NCBI GenBank assembly: GCA_958477465.1
Contig: CAUEFX010000008.1
Coordinates: forward strand, 1-64,000
Direction of reading: 5' to 3'
DNA from: an uncultured Bacteroides sp.
GTDB lineage: Bacteria; Bacteroidota; Bacteroidia; Bacteroidales; Bacteroidaceae
DNA length: 64,000 bases
A program made the translations under genes and the position numbers. Of the stretch, positions 17,152 through 26,007 are shown piece after piece. The notes beneath the pieces were generated by a model, which was not told the DNA's origin, did not search any database, and saw nothing but the letters and a program-made list of their open reading frames with translations. The stretch's first letter is position 1; each line of letters opens with the position of its first letter.

Positions 17152-19407
17152 TCAGTGCACGGACAGATTATTATTGAGGGCAGATCCTGCACGGAACCAG
17201 GCTATCTGCTGCTCATTATAAGTATGGTGCACGGCAAAGCTCTCTTTGGTTCCGTCCTCGTGATGCACCACCACCTCCAGGTCGCGCCCCGGAGCAAAAT
17301 GCTGCAAGCCGGTCACAGAAAGCAAATCATGTTCCCGTATGCGGTTATAGTCGTCCTTATCCTTAAAAGTAACAGCCAGCATGCCCTGCTTCTTCAGATT
17401 GGTTTCATGGATACGGGCAAAGCTCTTGGCAAGAATCACTCTTACATTCAGGAAACGGGGTTCCATCGCTGCATGCTCGCGACTGGAACCTTCGCCATAA
17501 TTCTCTTCGGCAACCACCATCGAGGCAATTCCTTTCGCCTTATACATCTTAGCCGTGCCGGAAACAGGCCCGTAAGTATTTGTCAGGCGGTTCCACACAC
17601 AATTGGTCTCACCGTTAAAGGCATTGACCGCTCCCATCAGCATGTTATCGGAAATATTCTCCAGATGCCCGCGAAAACGCAACCACGGGCCTGCCATCGA
17701 AATATGGTCAGTCGTACACTTCCCTTGTGTCTTGATCAGCAGAGGCATATTCAGCAGGTCGTTTCCATCCCATGCCGGAAAGGGAGTCAGCAGTTGCAAC
17801 CGCTTCGACTGCGGGTCGACTCTGATTTCAACATCTGTTCCGGCAGGAGCCAGATAACCGTTGGCAGCCGAAGTAAAGCCATGCAGGGGTAACTCGTCTC
17901 CCACCGGCTCGCTGAGTTTCACTTTCTCCCCCTCATACGTAAGCAAACGGTCTTTTAAGGGATTGAAACAAAGATCACCGGCAATGGTGAGCGCCATTAC
18001 TATCTCGGGAGAAGCCACAAAGGCAAAGGTGTTCGGATTGCCATCCGCCCGCTTGGCAAAGTTGCGGTTGAAAGAGGTCACAATCGAGTTTTTACGGGTA
18101 GGGTCGTCCGTATGGCGCTTCCACTGCCCGATGCAAGGACCACAGGCATTCGCCATGATCGTTGCCCCTATTTGTCGGAAAAGAGTAATCATCCCATCCC
18201 GTTCGGCAGTAGCCCTGATCTGTTCGCTGCCGGGATTAATGATAAGCGGTGCGGCAACAGCCACGTCTTTCTCCAAAGCCTCACGGGCAATAGAAGCAGC
18301 ACGGCTGAGGTCCTGATAAGACGAATTGGTGCACGACCCGATAAGTCCTACTTCCATTTTACGGGGGTAGCCGTTCAGCAGTACCTTCTCTGCAAATTCG
18401 GAAATGGGAGTCGCCGCATCGGGAGTGAACGGGCCGTTGATGTAAGGCTCCAATTCCGAAAGGTTTATTTCGATAATACGGTCGTAATATTTCTCCGGCA
18501 GCACCATCACTTCATCATCGGCACGAAGGTCGGCGGCTACGGACTCCGCCAGCGAGGCTATCTCTTCACGGCCGGTAGCACGCAGGTAGGCAGCCATCCG
18601 CTCATCATAGGGAAACAGTGAAGTGGTAGCCCCTACTTCGGCGCCCATATTGCAAATCGTGGCCTTTCCGGTTGCCGAAATAGATTCCGTTCCGGAACCG
18701 AAATATTCGATAATGGCATTGGTGCCGCCTTTCACCGTCAGGATGCCGGCCAATTTAAGAATAACATCTTTGGGAGTTGTCCAGCCATTGAGTGCTCCGG
18801 TCAGCCGGACGCCAATCAGCCTGGGCATCTTCAGTTCCCACTCCATGCCCGTCATTACATCCACGGCATCAGCACCTCCCACTCCGATAGCGACCATTCC
18901 CAAGCCACCGGCATTCGGTGTATGAGAGTCCGTCCCTACCATCATTCCTCCGGGAAAGGCATAATTCTCCAATACGACCTGATGGATAATTCCAGCGCCC
19001 GGTTTCCAAAAGCCGATTCCGTAGCGGGAAGAGACATCGCGCAGGAAGTCGTATACCTCCTCGTTCGTCCTGGTAGCGGTGGCAATGTCCTCGCTTGCTC
19101 CCTTGTAAGCCTGTATCAGGTGGTCGCAATGCACCGTAGAGGGAACGGCTACACACTCTTTTCCGGCATTCATAAACTGTAGCAGAGCCATCTGTGCAGT
19201 AGCATCCTGCATCGCTACCCGATCCGGACGAAAGTTCACATAATCCTCTCCCCGTTTATAATCCCTCAGACGGGTCTCCTCGAAAAGATGGGTATACAAA
19301 ATTTTCTCTGCCAACGAAAGCGGACGTTTCAGCACACTTCTTACCTGTTCCATCTTCCCTTTATAGGCTGAATAGAAGCGTCTTATCATATCTACATCAT
19401 ACACCAT
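17152..19407 (-). CDS. acnA: Aconitate hydratase, mitochondrial type
   Basis: A 751-residue [4Fe-4S] enzyme interconverting citrate and isocitrate. Cluster cysteines lie in GSCTNSSYQDL (near residue 356) and NACGPCIGQWKR (near 421). Further markers are GTDSHTPNAGGLGMVAIGVGG (near 160) and the C-terminal GEGSSREHAAMEPRFL. The length and the N-terminus resemble the mitochondrial-like aconitase described in B. fragilis rather than the 890-residue AcnA of proteobacteria. It is first in the operon; the 110-base gap before isocitrate dehydrogenase holds no obvious gene. The ATG at 19407 is preceded by the AT-rich region shared with the divergent helicase gene. Confidence 0.95.
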   Translation of the reverse strand: MVYDVDMIRRFYSAYKGKMEQVRSVLKRPLSLAEKILYTHLFEETRLRDYKRGEDYVNFRPDRVAMQDATAQMALLQFMNAGKECVAVPSTVHCDHLIQAYKGASEDIATATRTNEEVYDFLRDVSSRYGIGFWKPGAGIIHQVVLENYAFPGGMMVGTDSHTPNAGGLGMVAIGVGGADAVDVMTGMEWELKMPRLIGVRLTGALNGWTTPKDVILKLAGILTVKGGTNAIIEYFGSGTESISATGKATICNMGAEVGATTSLFPYDERMAAYLRATGREEIASLAESVAADLRADDEVMVLPEKYYDRIIEINLSELEPYINGPFTPDAATPISEFAEKVLLNGYPRKMEVGLIGSCTNSSYQDLSRAASIAREALEKDVAVAAPLIINPGSEQIRATAERDGMITLFRQIGATIMANACGPCIGQWKRHTDDPTRKNSIVTSFNRNFAKRADGNPNTFAFVASPEIVMALTIAGDLCFNPLKDRLLTYEGEKVKLSEPVGDELPLHGFTSAANGYLAPAGTDVEIRVDPQSKRLQLLTPFPAWDGNDLLNMPLLIKTQGKCTTDHISMAGPWLRFRGHLENISDNMLMGAVNAFNGETNCVWNRLTNTYGPVSGTAKMYKAKGIASMVVAEENYGEGSSREHAAMEPRFLNVRVILAKSFARIHETNLKKQGMLAVTFKDKDDYNRIREHDLLSVTGLQHFAPGRDLEVVVHHEDGTKESFAVHHTYNEQQIAWFRAGSALNNNLSVH

Positions 19408-19460
19408 ACGCTTTTATATTTTAAAACTGTATATATATTATTAACGAACGGGTACGCAAT

Positions 19461-19495
19461 AATGTTTAACGAACAATGTTTAATATTCAAACATT
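19461..19495. promoter_or_regulatory. Repeated AATGTTT motif in the aconitase/helicase divergent region
   Basis: AATGTTTAA occurs at 19461-19469 and 19475-19483, and AAACATT at 19489-19495 forms an inverted repeat with the second copy. This is the size and symmetry of a small repressor or activator site between two divergent genes. No matching regulator is known to me. Confidence 0.3.
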
Positions 19496-19503
19496 AACCC
19501 CAG

Positions 19504-21399
19504 ATGAATAGTAATAAAACAAATCCCGGCTCTCCTCTCCTTGCCCTCCAGCAGCAACAACTTCTGCTGCGCATGGAATATGAATACGAGAAAGAGGAGT
19601 TCCAGCGTCAGACGGAAACAATGGGAGTGGCCCGAAAAGTGAAACGCGGGCTCTGCTGGTATCCGGTACAAACAGGACGGAATTATTATAACTCATTGAA
19701 CCAGCTCGTCATAGAAATCATCCGGACAGAAGACAAGGATATCGAACATGCCTTTGAGTTTGGGCGTCCGGTCTGCTTTTTCCAGCAGGATTACAACGGT
19801 AAAATCAAATATATGAACTTCATCGCTACCGTAAGTTTTGTCGATGAAGAACGGATGGTGGTGGTTTTGCCCGGTACGAGTGCCCTGCTCGATGTGCAAA
19901 ATACCGATTATTTGGGAGTGCAGCTCTATTTTGACGAGACTTCCTACCGTGCTATGTTCCATGCGCTTGATGAGGTAATCCGTGCCAAAGGCAACCGGCT
20001 TGCCGAACTGCGCGACACATTGCTCGGTCCCCTTCCTGTCCGTCGGAGAGAGCTTTATCCGGTCCGTTTTCCCTGGTTGAACCCGACACAGGAAGAGGCG
20101 GTCAACAAAGTGCTTTGCGCCAAGGATGTGGCGATAGTGCACGGTCCTCCGGGAACCGGAAAGACCACCACGCTCGTGGAAGCCATTTATGAAACCCTGC
20201 ACCGTGAAAATCAGGTTCTGGTCTGTGCACAGAGTAATACAGCCGTCGATTGGATTGCCGAAAAGCTGGTTGACCGGGGTGTCCCCGTGCTTCGCATCGG
20301 AAACCCGACACGGGTGAATGACAAGATGCTTTCATTTACGTATGAGCGCCGCTTTGAAAGCCATCCGGCCTATACGGAGTTGTGGAGTGTGCGCAAATCC
20401 ATCCGCGAGATAAGCGGCCATATCCGCAAGGGGAGTTATAGCGAAAGGGAAAGCATGCGCAATCGCATCAGCCGCCTGCGCGACCGCGCCACGGAATTGG
20501 AAATACAGATCAATGAAGATCTGTTCTCTTCTGCACGAGTCATCGCCTCCACACTTGTCAGTAGCAATCACCGCATTCTCGAAGGGCGCCGTTTCAGTAC
20601 TCTTTTCATCGACGAAGCAGCACAGGCACTGGAAGCAGCCTGCTGGATTGCCATCCACAAAGCCGACCGTGTTGTCTTTGCCGGCGATCACTGCCAACTG
20701 CCTCCGACCATCAAATGCATCGAGGCCGCCCGTGGAGGATTGGCCCAGACTTTAATGGAGAAAGTCGTGACGAACAAGCCGGCCTCCGTCTCTCTCCTCA
20801 AAGTACAATATCGTATGAACGAAGCCATTATGCGCTTTCCTTCCGAATGGTTTTACAACAACCGGTTAGAATCGGCCCCGGAAGTACGCCATCGCGGCAT
20901 CCTCGATTTCGACAGCCCAATGGTATGGATAGACACCTCGGAATTGGAATTCCATGAGGAATTTGTAGGCGAGAGCTTCGGACGGATCAATAAACCGGAA
21001 GCCAATCTGCTACTACAGGAATTAGAGAATTATATTTCAAAAATCGGTAAGAACCGGATATTGGATGAGCGGATCGATTTCGGTCTCATATCTCCCTATA
21101 AAGCACAGGTACAATATCTCCGAAGTAAAATAAAGAGTAGCAGTTCTTTGCGGCCTCTTCGTGAACTGATCACGATAAATACCGTAGACGGATTTCAAGG
21201 ACAAGAGAGGGATGTGATTTTTATCAGTCTTGTACGCGCCAACGAAAATGGTGAGATCGGCTTTCTAAACGACCTGCGAAGGATGAATGTAGCCATTACC
21301 CGGGCACGCATGAAATTGGTTATATTAGGAGATGCCAAGACGCTGACCCGGCATACTTTTTACCGGAAGCTAATGGAGAAAATAGCCAGTGGCCAGTAA
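19504..21399 (+). CDS. UPF1/IGHMBP2-like superfamily 1B helicase
   Basis: A 631-residue DNA/RNA helicase. The Walker A motif GPPGTGKTTTLVEA lies near residue 216, the Q/Ia region in VCAQSNTAVDWIAEKL near 240, Walker B DEAAQALEAACW near 372, motif III GDHCQLPPT near 395, and the C-terminal motifs TVDGFQGQERDVIFISLVR and NVAITRARMKL near 560-615. The N-terminal 170 residues form the SF1B oligonucleotide-binding part. Bacterial members are cytoplasmic and poorly studied; roles in nucleic acid repair or RNA surveillance are guesses. It stands alone on the plus strand, with a minus-strand gene ending 56 bases later. Confidence 0.9.
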   Translation: MNSNKTNPGSPLLALQQQQLLLRMEYEYEKEEFQRQTETMGVARKVKRGLCWYPVQTGRNYYNSLNQLVIEIIRTEDKDIEHAFEFGRPVCFFQQDYNGKIKYMNFIATVSFVDEERMVVVLPGTSALLDVQNTDYLGVQLYFDETSYRAMFHALDEVIRAKGNRLAELRDTLLGPLPVRRRELYPVRFPWLNPTQEEAVNKVLCAKDVAIVHGPPGTGKTTTLVEAIYETLHRENQVLVCAQSNTAVDWIAEKLVDRGVPVLRIGNPTRVNDKMLSFTYERRFESHPAYTELWSVRKSIREISGHIRKGSYSERESMRNRISRLRDRATELEIQINEDLFSSARVIASTLVSSNHRILEGRRFSTLFIDEAAQALEAACWIAIHKADRVVFAGDHCQLPPTIKCIEAARGGLAQTLMEKVVTNKPASVSLLKVQYRMNEAIMRFPSEWFYNNRLESAPEVRHRGILDFDSPMVWIDTSELEFHEEFVGESFGRINKPEANLLLQELENYISKIGKNRILDERIDFGLISPYKAQVQYLRSKIKSSSSLRPLRELITINTVDGFQGQERDVIFISLVRANENGEIGFLNDLRRMNVAITRARMKLVILGDAKTLTRHTFYRKLMEKIASGQ

Positions 21400-21454
21400 T
21401 TTGCGGTAACCCCGCATACTACTGACCACTGATTTCTGATATAGACTATTACGA

Positions 21455-23368
21455 TTATTTCTTATACCAATCCTGATTGGTCGTACCACCTGATTTGGCC
21501 CAAGTCAAAAAATGAGGATAAGATTTATCCACTGATACGCCCTCTTCTGTCGTGAACTTTTCTGCATCTACCAGATTAATGGCAAACGGATAATCATTGG
21601 AAGAGACATAATAAACACCTTTTTCCACTTCAGAAAGATCGGCACTGGTGTGGAACAGGCTCATGTTGGCTTTCTCTGTAGGCACATGATTTACCAAATG
21701 CACTTCCGTACGGTCTTTGCCCATGTTTTTATGAGTAAATATGAACGGATTGTATGGTGCCACACCCAATACATTATGATCAACCGGATTCTCAAAAACG
21801 TTCTTTACTTTATAAACGGCAGTGCGGGTATTATCGGCAGTCGCCTCATTAGCATCGTTAAACAGAACCACCGTAGCCAGAGCAATGTCCGGATCCAGTC
21901 CTTGTCCGCTCCATGATGAAGCTCCTTCGGTAATCTCACATTTCACATTCGAACGTTCCGTATTTATCTGATAAGCAAAACCGTTTTTGTACAAAGCACC
22001 TGCCCAAAGAGCTGTAAAGGTATCCGTTGCTTCAATAACTTCATTTTTCGTGTTAAAGCTCAATACCGAGTTGTATTTCACGATCATATCATTCATATCG
22101 TAATCACCCTTTTCCGGCCAGTTGTCTTCAAAAGCAACAATACCTTTATAAGTCATACTATATGCCATCGATCTGTCATCGCTCGGTCCGATCGGTTCTA
22201 CGCTCGGCACATCAGGCGCAATCGCTTCTATCGGGTTAGACCACACATTAAACTGTACATCGTTATAGTCATTATCCGTCCAATCCTCAAACGAAAGCAC
22301 AACGAAATCATTGATTCTAAATGCAGCTGTATGGGTACGTTTGTCAGAATTCAAAGAAGTGGTAGAATAGAACGTTCTATAACCGTTTCCTACAATACCC
22401 GATCTGAAAGCATTGTTACAAATAAACCATCCGATCTTTACTCCGCTGGGGAATTCGGTACCCTGGTCAATGCCGTTTTCATCTATATAATGCAATTTTA
22501 CGCATTCACCGCCTTTGATTCCGACACCGGTTTTCGTGTTAGGAAACACGACATATTTCTTCGCATTTCTGATTACATCATCCGAACTTCCCTCTTTATA
22601 GCAATAGTATCCGAATGCGCTTGATGCAGCACTCGTACCACCGATAAAACGCACTTTTACTTCGGATTTTCTATTCTGAGGATCATTCAATGCAAAATCA
22701 GCAGACTGACGGTACTTCACCGGACAATATCCGCCTTCGGGTATTGTCTTATTTATGGTTGTCAAAATGGTTGATGACAGCTTCAAAGTACCTTCACTAT
22801 CCAAATAGTTAGGACGTCCCTGTACATTCCAAGAACCTAATGTATAAAGGCCGTCCGGCACTTTTTCATATTCTCCATCGGCACGTGTCTGCGCCTCAGC
22901 ATCAGCCATGGTGTTCCAGTTTACATCAGCATCAATCGACGAACCGTTGAATGTAGTCTTGTACAGCATAGGTACGCCAATGTAGGAAGTATAGATATAA
23001 ACATCCTTACCATGAGCAGCAGGAATTGTTTCCTGAGAATTATAAGTTCCTCTCTCATCAGTCATACGCGTGATAACCGGCTGTATGTCGGAACGCTTCA
23101 CAATCTGTCCGTCAGCATCAGTCATCAATGGATTTTCGGTATAAACCTCAAACAGCACCTGATAGCCTTCGGAACTTTCAGGAATCTCGTAATTTACATT
23201 CAATTGCACAGATTCCGTAGTGGCAAAATCAAAAGAATTAGGAGTTGTAACATCATCTCCCGGAGTAGACAAATCCGTATCTGTATTGATACACCCCGTA
23301 AAGGCAGAAATTATCAAGAGGCAACTTATTGCCCTTGAGAATTTCAGAATGGCATTCTTTTTTCTCAT
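21455..23368 (-). CDS. LruC-domain lipoprotein, cell-surface adhesin-like
   Basis: A 637-residue lipoprotein. From the ATG at 23368 the N-terminus is MRKKNAILKFSRAISC with the lipobox ISAFTGC at about residue 24. An upstream in-frame start at 23410 is excluded because a consensus promoter covers 23398-23430. The central segment (VRFIGGTSAASSAFGYYCY, then FEDWTDNDYNDVQFNVWS near 375-390) fits a DUF4114-like domain with acidic calcium-type motifs, and the C-terminal half (FEDNWPEKGDYDMNDMIVKY, then ALYKNGFAYQ) matches the LruC/DUF4842 domain common in Bacteroides surface proteins. Ligand unknown. Confidence 0.75.
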   Translation of the reverse strand: MRKKNAILKFSRAISCLLIISAFTGCINTDTDLSTPGDDVTTPNSFDFATTESVQLNVNYEIPESSEGYQVLFEVYTENPLMTDADGQIVKRSDIQPVITRMTDERGTYNSQETIPAAHGKDVYIYTSYIGVPMLYKTTFNGSSIDADVNWNTMADAEAQTRADGEYEKVPDGLYTLGSWNVQGRPNYLDSEGTLKLSSTILTTINKTIPEGGYCPVKYRQSADFALNDPQNRKSEVKVRFIGGTSAASSAFGYYCYKEGSSDDVIRNAKKYVVFPNTKTGVGIKGGECVKLHYIDENGIDQGTEFPSGVKIGWFICNNAFRSGIVGNGYRTFYSTTSLNSDKRTHTAAFRINDFVVLSFEDWTDNDYNDVQFNVWSNPIEAIAPDVPSVEPIGPSDDRSMAYSMTYKGIVAFEDNWPEKGDYDMNDMIVKYNSVLSFNTKNEVIEATDTFTALWAGALYKNGFAYQINTERSNVKCEITEGASSWSGQGLDPDIALATVVLFNDANEATADNTRTAVYKVKNVFENPVDHNVLGVAPYNPFIFTHKNMGKDRTEVHLVNHVPTEKANMSLFHTSADLSEVEKGVYYVSSNDYPFAINLVDAEKFTTEEGVSVDKSYPHFLTWAKSGGTTNQDWYKK

Positions 23369-23397
23369 AGACAGTTGTTTGTTTTGAATATTTTCCG

Positions 23398-23430
23398 CAA
23401 AATTAGTCAAACTTGCATTATTTATCCAAA
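23398..23430 (-). promoter_or_regulatory. Promoter of the LruC-domain lipoprotein gene
   Basis: On the minus strand TTTG (23427-23430) is followed after 21 bases by TAATTTTG (23398-23405), a full Bacteroides promoter match, 29 bases before the chosen ATG. It decides the start codon of that gene. Confidence 0.7.
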
Positions 23431-23496
23431 CATATTATACTTTTTTTTAAATTCCACAAATGGCATAATCGAGAACAACATTCATAACGAGCTGTT

Positions 23497-23554
23497 ATAC
23501 AATAAAATAAGAGAGGAAAAACTTTTAAGTTTCCCCTCTCTTATTTTATTGTAT
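23497..23554 (-). terminator. Terminator of the ilv operon
   Basis: Perfect 20-base inverted arms at 23497-23516 and 23535-23554, with an additional partly paired inner stem. It lies 12 bases after the ilvC stop codon and is AT-rich at both ends, so it can act in both directions. Confidence 0.85.
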
Positions 23555-23566
23555 ATTCTATTCAGA

Positions 23567-24613
23567 TTAGTTGTTTTCCGGACGAAGTTTACGAACGGTT
23601 ACAGCAGTCTGCCACATTTCGCTCTCGCGCAACTGACGAAGTTCCTCATTCAGTTTTTCACGATAATCCGGCTGAGAGTTGCTATCAATAGAGATTTGTG
23701 CTTCCTTACCGCTCTTTACACTCTCATACAATTGCTGCATCACCGGTTTGATAGCATCGTGGAACGGGCCCATCCAGTCGAGTGCACCACGCTGAGCAGT
23801 AGTAGAGCAGTTAGCGTACATCCAGTCCATACCATTCTTTGCAAACAACGGCATCAGTGACTGAGTCAACTCTTCTACCGTTTCATTGAATGCTTCAGAA
23901 GGAGTATGACCGTTTTCACGCAATGTCTCATATTGTGCCAGCAACAAGCCTTGGATAGCTCCCATCAACGAACCGCGTTCTCCGGTCAAGTCGGAATAAA
24001 CCTCGCGTTTGAATGTTGTTTCGAACAGATAGCCCGAACCTACGCCGATCCCCAAAGCAATCACACGTTCATAAGCACGGCCGGTAGCATCTTGGAAAAT
24101 AGCATAAGATGAGTTCAGTCCACGACCTTCGAGGAACATGGTACGCAATGAAGTACCCGATCCCTTCGGAGCAACAAGAATAACATCCACATCGGCAGGA
24201 GGAATGATACCGGTACGTTCCTTATAAGTAATACCGAAGCCATGAGAGAAATAAAGTGCTTTGCCCGGAGTAAGATTCTTCTTCACGGTAGGCCATACTT
24301 CAATCTGAGCAGCATCCGAAAGCAGATATTCAATAATGGTACCACGCTGGCATGCTTCGTCTATTTCAAACAAAGTTTCGCCCGGCACCCAACCGTCTGC
24401 AACCGCTTTCTCCCAAGTCTTGCCACCTTTACGTTGTCCGACAATCACGTTGAAACCATTGTCACGCAGGTTCAGTGACTGACCGGGGCCCTGTACACCA
24501 TAACCGATTACGGCAATTGTTTCGTTTTTCAATACTTCACGAGCTTTTTCCAACGGAAATTCTTCGCGGGTTACTACATTTTCCATAACACCGCCAAAAT
24601 TCATTTGTGCCAT
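23567..24613 (-). CDS. ilvC: Ketol-acid reductoisomerase
   Basis: A 348-residue enzyme converting acetolactate or acetohydroxybutyrate to the dihydroxy acids of valine, leucine and isoleucine synthesis. The dinucleotide site is IAVIGYGVQGPGQSLNLRDNG near residues 33-53, followed by the cofactor-specificity loop VGQRKGGKTW. The C-terminal all-helical domain includes DLTGERGSLMGAIQGLLLAQYE near 208-228, with catalytic acidic residues. It is the last gene of the ilv operon, 60 bases after the thioesterase gene, and is followed by a strong terminator. Confidence 0.95.
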   Translation of the reverse strand: MAQMNFGGVMENVVTREEFPLEKAREVLKNETIAVIGYGVQGPGQSLNLRDNGFNVIVGQRKGGKTWEKAVADGWVPGETLFEIDEACQRGTIIEYLLSDAAQIEVWPTVKKNLTPGKALYFSHGFGITYKERTGIIPPADVDVILVAPKGSGTSLRTMFLEGRGLNSSYAIFQDATGRAYERVIALGIGVGSGYLFETTFKREVYSDLTGERGSLMGAIQGLLLAQYETLRENGHTPSEAFNETVEELTQSLMPLFAKNGMDWMYANCSTTAQRGALDWMGPFHDAIKPVMQQLYESVKSGKEAQISIDSNSQPDYREKLNEELRQLRESEMWQTAVTVRKLRPENN

Positions 24614-24673
24614 TTTTGTTCTAATTTTTAATTGGTGGCATAACCACCTGTTTATTATACAATCTAATTTATC

Positions 24674-25417
24674 TTATTCAAACAATACCTTCGAGCGACA
24701 AACCACCTCTTCGCCGTTCTTTTTCACCTCTATGTGATATTCATTCTCCGACACTTCTTCCCGGAAGAAAGACAATCGGTCACCATAGTAGCTCTCGGCC
24801 ACATAAGCCATCTCGAACCGGCGAATATGTTTTGTCTTATAAAGTTCTATAGGAAACAAATCCAAAATATGCTCAATATAGCGGATACTGTTTACATGTC
24901 CGTTTATATCGATATCGCTGTATTTGGCAGTGATCGTCTCCATCGGTTCCTTTACAGTCACCTTAATACGCGACGGCTTTTCAATCGGGCAAGGCTCGTC
25001 ACATACATAATCAACAATGCTTCCTCCATGCAATGTCAGCAAATCAGCCGGCTTGCGGGTATTCAAATTGATCATTGCCCATACGGAGCGGGCATACCCT
25101 ATCTTTTTCCCATCCTTATCTATCACCGCAAAGTTACGGTCCGTAAAAAGACGGTACACATTCTCCACCCACGTCTGAATGCTGAATTCCTCATACTGGT
25201 AAGGCATCTCGTCCAGCTCGATGGCCAGGCGCGAAAGTACCCAGGTATAATTATCCTCATTCAAGGTTGCAATTCCAAAGCCACGGTCACTGGCATGAAA
25301 GCCGGCGCAATTCAACAGATGATTGCCCAATACCCCCATCGTCAGACGGCCGTTAAAATCCACATGAAACGGTTCCGCAACAAATCTGTAAGTTCCTATT
25401 TTATTATTTTCACTCAT
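24674..25417 (-). CDS. Acyl-ACP thioesterase (FatA/FatB family)
   Basis: A 247-residue double-hotdog thioesterase that releases fatty acids from acyl carrier protein. The C-terminal hotdog holds DINGHVNSIRYIEHILDLFP (N-x-H-x-N arrangement), and the N-terminal half contains HASDRGFGIATLNEDNYTWVLSRLAIEL. The ATG at 25417 (MSENNKIGTYRF) overlaps the ilvN stop by 8 bases, a sign of coupled translation; the in-frame upstream extension to 25474 lies inside ilvN and looks artificial. Its place between ilvN and ilvC suggests co-regulation with branched-chain amino acid synthesis, which feeds the iso/anteiso fatty acids abundant in Bacteroides. That link is inference. Confidence 0.85.
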   Translation of the reverse strand: MSENNKIGTYRFVAEPFHVDFNGRLTMGVLGNHLLNCAGFHASDRGFGIATLNEDNYTWVLSRLAIELDEMPYQYEEFSIQTWVENVYRLFTDRNFAVIDKDGKKIGYARSVWAMINLNTRKPADLLTLHGGSIVDYVCDEPCPIEKPSRIKVTVKEPMETITAKYSDIDINGHVNSIRYIEHILDLFPIELYKTKHIRRFEMAYVAESYYGDRLSFFREEVSENEYHIEVKKNGEEVVCRSKVLFE

Positions 25418-25988
25418 TTTCCTGCTGTTGCTTGCTTTGATTATAACGCGTCTCCCGGTCGGCAAGAAATTCATTCACCCGTTCAAAGCAACTGGTGGTA
25501 ATGGCCACGCGCCCCGAACGGACAAATTGTAAAACACAATTCAGTTGGCGCAGTTCGTTGTAAAGCGCTGTAATTTCCTCGCTCCTCCCGTTCTTCTCCA
25601 CAATAGCAAACACCGGGTTTACCTCGACAATGCGCGCGTTATACTTGCGTATGATCCGAGAAGCCTCCGGATTGGCCTGAAATTCAGGACTGGACACCTT
25701 GTATAAAGCAATCTCGTGAAAGTAAATCTCGTCATCCGTAAAGTAATGTGCCTGCAGCACATCGATCTTCTTCTCAATCTGCTTCACTACCTTTTCAATC
25801 GTATCCTTATCCGTCCATGCCGTAATCGTGTATTTGTGCACTCCCTTGATAGAAGATGCCGACACGTTCAGGCTCTCTATATTAATCTGCCTGCGAGTAA
25901 ATACAGCCGTTATCTGATTCAGCAACCCTGCTATATTCTCCGAGTGCACAATCAATGTATATAATGTCTTGTCATCCATAACTTTCAA
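25410..25988 (-). CDS. ilvN: Acetolactate synthase small (regulatory) subunit
   Basis: A 192-residue ACT-domain protein. The N-terminal LYTLIVHSENIAGLLNQITAVFTRRQINIESLNV is the classic IlvN ACT domain that binds valine and confers feedback inhibition on the large subunit. The second half matches the C-terminal IlvN domain. It follows ilvB by 19 bases in the operon; this gap carries a short tandem repeat of ACTTTCAACTT words. The end overlaps the thioesterase start. Confidence 0.92.
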   Translation of the reverse strand: MKVMDDKTLYTLIVHSENIAGLLNQITAVFTRRQINIESLNVSASSIKGVHKYTITAWTDKDTIEKVVKQIEKKIDVLQAHYFTDDEIYFHEIALYKVSSPEFQANPEASRIIRKYNARIVEVNPVFAIVEKNGRSEEITALYNELRQLNCVLQFVRSGRVAITTSCFERVNEFLADRETRYNQSKQQQENE

Positions 25989-26007
25989 CTTTTAACTTTC
26001 AACTTCC

